A stretch of 64,000 bases of DNA from Vibrio maritimus (GTDB lineage Bacteria; Pseudomonadota; Gammaproteobacteria; Enterobacterales; Vibrionaceae): assembly GCA_003263775.1 (NCBI GenBank), contig JYJJ01000002.1, positions 1-64,000 of the forward strand, given 5' to 3'. The notes under the pieces were generated by a model, which did no database searches, was not told the DNA's origin, and saw nothing but the letters and a program-made list of their open reading frames with translations. A program made the translations under genes and the position numbers. Below are positions 60,197-64,000 of this stretch, one piece after another (the stretch's first letter is position 1; each line of letters starts with the position of its first letter).

Positions 60197-61825
60197 CTAG
60201 TTGATACGCGGTCGATACTCAGTCCAAGACTGATCATCGAAGCTGTAGAACTGTGTATCATTCACTTCGAGCATCGTTGTACCTGAGTTCTGCGAGATAA
60301 CCGGTGTCGTCGGTAAGCCCTGTGTCAGCGAGGTTAGAGACGTTGCTTTACCCTCATACATATTGCTGCTTAAGATATTAGCAAGCAGATCGCTTAGCGC
60401 TAAGAAGCTTACTGGCTGCTCAACATCGATTTGACTGCGGTTTTCAATCGCTACGTCACCAAAGAACTTTACGCCAACCGGCACATTAGTGATGGCTTTG
60501 GTTGGTATTTCACGCATCCCAGAGATTTGCATGCGATCGCCTCGCACCGCAGCACCGTGCTCAGGAAGTAGCACGACAACGACATTGCGTTTACTTGCCT
60601 TTAACGTTTGGAAGAAGGCATACAGCTCATCCAGCAAGATCTTTTGTTGGCGTTTGTAGGTCACTAAACGTGAACCAGATTGACCCACCACTCGGTTGCC
60701 ATCGTGAATACTAATGGTGTTATATAGACTGACCGTAGGCTTGGTATGGTTGATTTGCTCCCACTGAGAGAGGATTTGCCCATCACTATAAATTCGAGTG
60801 CCATCGAACGCATATTGAGATGGTGTCAGGGCCTCAATATCGACGGCTGGTGAAAAGTTGCCGATGTTATTGGCAATGTGTTTGTTGAAACCATCGAATT
60901 TACCGTCATGGTTCATAAACACTTCTTTCTCATAGCCAAGGCGTGCAAGCTGATCAAACAAAGAACATTGCGCAGTCAAATTATCATTAAATAAGTCGGC
61001 GTGAGACTGCTGACCGCAGTTCGCGCGCAAAATACGCAGTACCGCAGGTCCGCTGTAAGACGTTGCTGAGTTAAAGTGCTTAAACAGGATATCGAATTCT
61101 TTAAAGATCGGGTGATCAATGTTGCCGGAATACTCTAAGTCATCCCAAGCCAATGAACAGACACTCAGAAACAGGATGTCAAAGTTAGGCTGCGTTGCTA
61201 ACGCGTCTATGTTCGACAAACTTGATGTTTTAGAGGCTTGATCGCGAAAGAATTGTCCTACATAGGTGGTGAGACCTTCTGATGACGTATCCACGGCAAC
61301 TTGAGTCGGCGCCGTTGTGGTTGGTGTATTGCCTGCGATATTGGCGGTCGTTTCCACTGCTTGGCTGGTGGTAAATGACATCTGCCAAAATGAGCTTGGA
61401 ATAGACGCAATCACCATACCTACGACGACGAACGCGGATAAACGTAGGATCTGGCTCAAATAGAGATAGCCAACGATGAGTACAAAGCCAAGTAATAGAA
61501 AGTCTAGGGAAATAAAATCCTTAGCCAGCGCCAACAGGTAGACAGTGTCGAATTGGCTGACTAAATCCCACTGGCTAAATAGCCGCTCCAATGGTGGCAA
61601 ATAGGAATCATGGTGTAGCAGCAGCAGTGCCAGACCTATCGCAATGATATGTCGGGTAATGTTGAGCCAGCGATTGCGTAGTGGGATCACGACAAAGCAG
61701 AGCAAACTGAAATTGTAGAGCGGTGAAAAGCTCAGAGTATCGCTGGCGTATAGTGCCAATTTCAGGGCAAAGTACAGTGTCCACCAACCGAGTGAAAAGT
61801 GAGCTGAGGGTTTGGTTCTATCCAT
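60197..61825 (-). CDS. bcsG: Cellulose phosphoethanolamine transferase BcsG
   Basis: The 542-residue protein has four or five N-terminal membrane helices and a periplasmic alkaline-phosphatase-fold domain. Catalytic and zinc-site motifs agree with E. coli BcsG: LFLSVCSLAWDD, the nucleophile-serine stretch NSATSYSGPAVLRILRANCGQ, and VVLLPEHGAAVRGDR. E. coli BcsG adds pEtN from phosphatidylethanolamine to cellulose, so this species may make modified cellulose. It follows bcsF after two bases. Confidence 0.93.
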   Translation of the reverse strand: MDRTKPSAHFSLGWWTLYFALKLALYASDTLSFSPLYNFSLLCFVVIPLRNRWLNITRHIIAIGLALLLLHHDSYLPPLERLFSQWDLVSQFDTVYLLALAKDFISLDFLLLGFVLIVGYLYLSQILRLSAFVVVGMVIASIPSSFWQMSFTTSQAVETTANIAGNTPTTTAPTQVAVDTSSEGLTTYVGQFFRDQASKTSSLSNIDALATQPNFDILFLSVCSLAWDDLEYSGNIDHPIFKEFDILFKHFNSATSYSGPAVLRILRANCGQQSHADLFNDNLTAQCSLFDQLARLGYEKEVFMNHDGKFDGFNKHIANNIGNFSPAVDIEALTPSQYAFDGTRIYSDGQILSQWEQINHTKPTVSLYNTISIHDGNRVVGQSGSRLVTYKRQQKILLDELYAFFQTLKASKRNVVVVLLPEHGAAVRGDRMQISGMREIPTKAITNVPVGVKFFGDVAIENRSQIDVEQPVSFLALSDLLANILSSNMYEGKATSLTSLTQGLPTTPVISQNSGTTMLEVNDTQFYSFDDQSWTEYRPRIN

Positions 61826-61827
61826 GG

Positions 61828-61980
61828 TTAAAACTTGGTTTCTCGTAAATGCTTAGGACGTTTTTTGAGTTTTGTAATTAGCCTTGATAATAGACGCACG
61901 ATACTCGGTGCGACGATACCGAGAGCCAGGCCAACAGCGGTAAATACGCCTGCGACCGTTAAAAAGTCTTCAATATTCAT
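61828..61980 (-). CDS. bcsF: Cellulose biosynthesis membrane protein BcsF
   Basis: This 50-residue single-pass membrane protein starts MNIEDFLTVAGVFTAVGLALGIV and ends with a basic tail (RLITKLKKRPKHLRETKF). The form and place, between bcsE and bcsG, match E. coli BcsF, which recruits BcsE to the membrane. Its ATG overlaps the bcsE stop by four bases (ATGA), and its stop is two bases before the bcsG ATG, so all three are coupled. It is too short for most automatic callers. Confidence 0.88.
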   Translation of the reverse strand: MNIEDFLTVAGVFTAVGLALGIVAPSIVRLLSRLITKLKKRPKHLRETKF

Positions 61981-63407
61981 AGTTGATCCCAATCTACACG
62001 AGAAGCAAAGCGGCTAGCTGGGGTCGCATTGTCAAGCTCTGCTTCGGTGATGCTTGGTTTTTCTGGGTAATCAATACCTTGTATGTTGGAAAGTCGCGTT
62101 ACGATTTCATCAGCATCCGTGTATTGTGATTGTTCAATAAACAGTTCATTCGGTGCCACCGCAAACACGTTCAATAACGCCTGATGAATCTCATAACGTC
62201 TTAATGAGCTAAAAAAGATCAAAATGCGGCCATCAATTTGACAAGCGATATCCCCTCGGCGCTTCATTTGACTATAGGACATTGCCTCACTAAGTGGTAC
62301 TGAAGAGAAAGGGGTTAACTCGACCAACGCATACTCAATTTGCGTATTACGACAAACCTCGATGGCATTTAGCGTTACCGATTTAAATGAGTTGTAGCTG
62401 ATAAAGCCACTTTCATCGACAGGGCTTTCAAACTGTTTAAATAGCGACGTTTCGGATAGGTAATTTGCTTCCATTTTCGTCATCGACGCCAAGCGTATTT
62501 GGTCGTAAAGCACGGCATCGCTTTTCGCGTGATCGACAATGCTTTGAGCCCCTGCTGTGATGAGCATGTGGAAATCATTGTAGCGAATACAAGGGCTTAG
62601 TTCTTTAATGACAAAGTGCACACCATCCCCATAACGCTTCTTGTTATGGAGAATGGTTTTAGCGACACGCTTGATGTCATCAAAACCGCCACAAGGGAGT
62701 ACAACGACAGTTGCGACGCTGGTTTCGAGCACCGCATTAGGGAAGTTAAATTGCTCAAATAACTGAAACCCATGCTTATGGACAAAGTCACGGCTTGCCG
62801 CTTGAGAAGAAACTAATACGGGCAAAATCTGCCTGTTAACTTGATTGCCTGCATCATCTGACAATAAAAACAGCTTATTGGCTAATTGAGTTTCACCATC
62901 TTGATAATGGATAGCCTTGATAAAAGTTTGTTGATTATGCTGTTTTAACTCACCAAGAAATATCCTTTTTCCCCGTAAAGATTGTTTATATTCCTCAGGA
63001 TTAATCGAATTATTAATATCCAGTAACAAAATTGTAATATTTATAAAATCAATTGTTGTTTGTTCGATCGCAAAATTAACATCTAGTTTTGAACTCTGCT
63101 CCAAGTCGAGCAATATACAGATATGAACATTATTATTAATAGGCAATCTTGATAAATCATCCAAGAACTCAGCCATTGATAGTGCAGGATTTGAGAGGAA
63201 TATCTGCGAGAAACTATGGTTGATTAGTTCGGTAGATTTAACACTGAGCTTGTCAGTTTGTGTAAGAAAATCCTTACCAGATGGGGAGGTAAATAGGTCA
63301 GCTTTAGTCTCGAAAAGTGGGGCTTTTTCGTGGTGGATTAGCAGGTTTTCCAATGCCTGCCAAGAGTTAATGTGCATGATTTGCTGAATCATTGGCCTAA
63401 TTACCAT
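61977..63407 (-). CDS. bcsE: c-di-GMP-binding cellulose regulator BcsE
   Basis: The 476-residue protein has a receiver-like/ATPase-like N-terminal region and a C-terminal GIL (GGDEF I-site-like) domain. The c-di-GMP-binding RxGD motif is present in YSQMKRRGDIACQIDGRILIFFSSLR. In E. coli BcsE binds c-di-GMP and stimulates cellulose synthase together with BcsR, BcsQ and BcsF. An in-frame ATG six codons downstream (MIQQIMHINSW) could also be the start. It is divergent from bcsR across 85 bases. Confidence 0.9.
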   Translation of the reverse strand: MVIRPMIQQIMHINSWQALENLLIHHEKAPLFETKADLFTSPSGKDFLTQTDKLSVKSTELINHSFSQIFLSNPALSMAEFLDDLSRLPINNNVHICILLDLEQSSKLDVNFAIEQTTIDFINITILLLDINNSINPEEYKQSLRGKRIFLGELKQHNQQTFIKAIHYQDGETQLANKLFLLSDDAGNQVNRQILPVLVSSQAASRDFVHKHGFQLFEQFNFPNAVLETSVATVVVLPCGGFDDIKRVAKTILHNKKRYGDGVHFVIKELSPCIRYNDFHMLITAGAQSIVDHAKSDAVLYDQIRLASMTKMEANYLSETSLFKQFESPVDESGFISYNSFKSVTLNAIEVCRNTQIEYALVELTPFSSVPLSEAMSYSQMKRRGDIACQIDGRILIFFSSLRRYEIHQALLNVFAVAPNELFIEQSQYTDADEIVTRLSNIQGIDYPEKPSITEAELDNATPASRFASRVDWDQL

Positions 63408-63492
63408 AAGTAATAGTGATATTAGTTGGGGCTTAGTGTACTATGCGTACAAATTTAGAACAAACTTATCTTAAGCTGAGTAGTAGAAGGTA

Positions 63493-63714
63493 ATGCAAAA
63501 CCATACCACCGATGTCGAACAAATTTATAAATCGTACGGCATTCCAACTTCTGGGTATCAGAATCTGGAACGCAGTAGCGAAATAAAGTTATCGCAAAGT
63601 AAATGGAATTTTTTGCAATCAGAAAATACAGAGCAGAGTGAGTCGCCAGAATCAGCATTTGCTACGCTTAATAGTCAGACGGAGCCATCTCAGGCATCGT
63701 TAAAAGAGGAATAA
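63493..63714 (+). CDS. bcsR: BcsR-like cellulose biosynthesis protein
   Basis: This 73-residue protein starts MQNHTTDVEQIYKSYGIPTSGYQNLERSSEI and has SKWNFLQSENT in the middle, a pattern similar to E. coli BcsR (DIVALKQAFSLPDIDY..., RWPLLAEF). The C-terminal third is low-complexity and acidic. BcsR with BcsQ forms a regulatory complex on cellulose synthase. The call rests on weak similarity plus position directly upstream of bcsQ and divergent from bcsE. Confidence 0.7.
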   Translation: MQNHTTDVEQIYKSYGIPTSGYQNLERSSEIKLSQSKWNFLQSENTEQSESPESAFATLNSQTEPSQASLKEE

Positions 63715-63721
63715 GTTTTTC

Positions 63722-64000
63722 ATGTCCATATTGTTGGTAAAAGGTATTCATGCGGGAGTGGGGGCAAGTACTGTCGCCGCGAACCTGGCGGCTGCCTATA
63801 CCGTGCTTGGACATAAAGTACTTTTGGTTGACTTAGACCCCAAGAATCTTATGGGCCCCTGGTTTGGCCATCCAACCGATAAAGCTTCTGGGTGGACAGA
63901 CGCGGTATCTAGCATTCAAAGCTGGAAGCAAGCTTTACTACGTGATCCGATTGGTAGTTATTTCTTGCCTCACGGCGCTTCTTCTCTGACCTCGAGTGAA
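63722..64000 (+). CDS. bcsQ: BcsQ (MinD/ParA-like cellulose protein), partial
   Basis: The visible 93 codons start MSILLVKGIHAGVGASTVAANLAAAYTVLGHKVLLVDLDPKNLMGPWFG, the deviant Walker A region of the SIMIBI (MinD/ParA) fold. The P-loop reads GVGAST, without the usual K after G, as in other BcsQ proteins (GGVGTTT in E. coli). The continuation lies outside the window; bcsA and bcsB would be expected next (inference). It begins eight bases after bcsR. Confidence 0.85.
   Translation, partial: MSILLVKGIHAGVGASTVAANLAAAYTVLGHKVLLVDLDPKNLMGPWFGHPTDKASGWTDAVSSIQSWKQALLRDPIGSYFLPHGASSLTSSE

Overview
The window is a stretch of a Vibrio chromosome. The evidence is gene content and order: mazG-pyrG-eno, glnK-amtB, fbpABC, the complete chitobiose-uptake and chitobiose-phosphorylase operon, rpsU-yqeY-dnaG-rpoD with tRNA-Ile2, tsaD, folB-folK-uppP-cca, exeAB, uvrA-galU-qstR-ssb and csrD/mshH. 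From memory, much of this matches V. cholerae VC0606-VC0620 and VC0393-VC0398. A type II cellulose (bcs) cluster at the right end argues against V. cholerae itself. I see no mobile element, CRISPR array or rRNA. There is one tRNA.

Layout. 1-4.1 kb: housekeeping genes mazG, pyrG and eno. 4.3-7.9 kb: an accessory locus with a divergent Ldh2-type dehydrogenase, an AraC-type regulator and a ureohydrolase. 7.9-11.6 kb: a glycerate operon (cdaR, GntP permease, glycerate kinase). 11.7-13.9 kb: yacL, then glnK-amtB behind a sigma-54 promoter with two NtrC-like sites. 14.0-17.8 kb: iron uptake, fbpABC. 17.8-18.7 kb: a small ribbon-helix-helix protein and a DJ-1/PfpI protein. 18.9-33.4 kb: the chitin-oligosaccharide operon on the minus strand (periplasmic binding protein, two permeases, two ATPases, GH9 glucosaminidase, GlcNAc kinase, GH20 hexosaminidase, GH94 chitobiose phosphorylase, phosphohexomutase). 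34.0-37.6 kb: a membrane protein, an OafA-type acyltransferase and tRNA-Ile2(CAU). 37.7-43.5 kb: the rpsU-yqeY-dnaG-rpoD macromolecular synthesis operon and divergent tsaD. 43.6-52.4 kb: an alpha/beta hydrolase, plsY, folB, folK, uppP, cca, exeAB and a PglL-type ligase. 52.4-60.1 kb: uvrA, galU, qstR, ssb and csrD. 60.2-64.0 kb: cellulose genes bcsGFE on the minus strand and bcsR-bcsQ on the plus strand, with bcsQ cut by the window end.

How the genes work together. Chitin dimers enter through the ABC transporter and are cleaved by phosphorolysis (GH94) or hydrolysis (GH20, GH9). The products are phosphorylated by the GlcNAc kinase and passed to central metabolism with help from the phosphohexomutase. 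GlnK-AmtB provide ammonium uptake under nitrogen control. CsrD, QstR and the c-di-GMP-binding BcsE place surface-lifestyle regulators in the last 8 kb.

The main caution is frame integrity. I find 18 otherwise well-conserved genes whose frames break, needing about 22 single-base corrections. Every correction adds a base, and many lie in short homopolymers. This looks like systematic deletion-type sequencing error rather than true gene decay. Those genes are given as full-length CDS with the break position stated. The most interesting biological points are a Glu-to-Gln change at the GH20 catalytic position, the uncharacterised dehydrogenase/ureohydrolase locus with a 21-bp-spaced direct-repeat operator, a 34-bp palindrome behind cdaR, a heptanucleotide array running into the cca stop codon, and the bcs cluster next to csrD.
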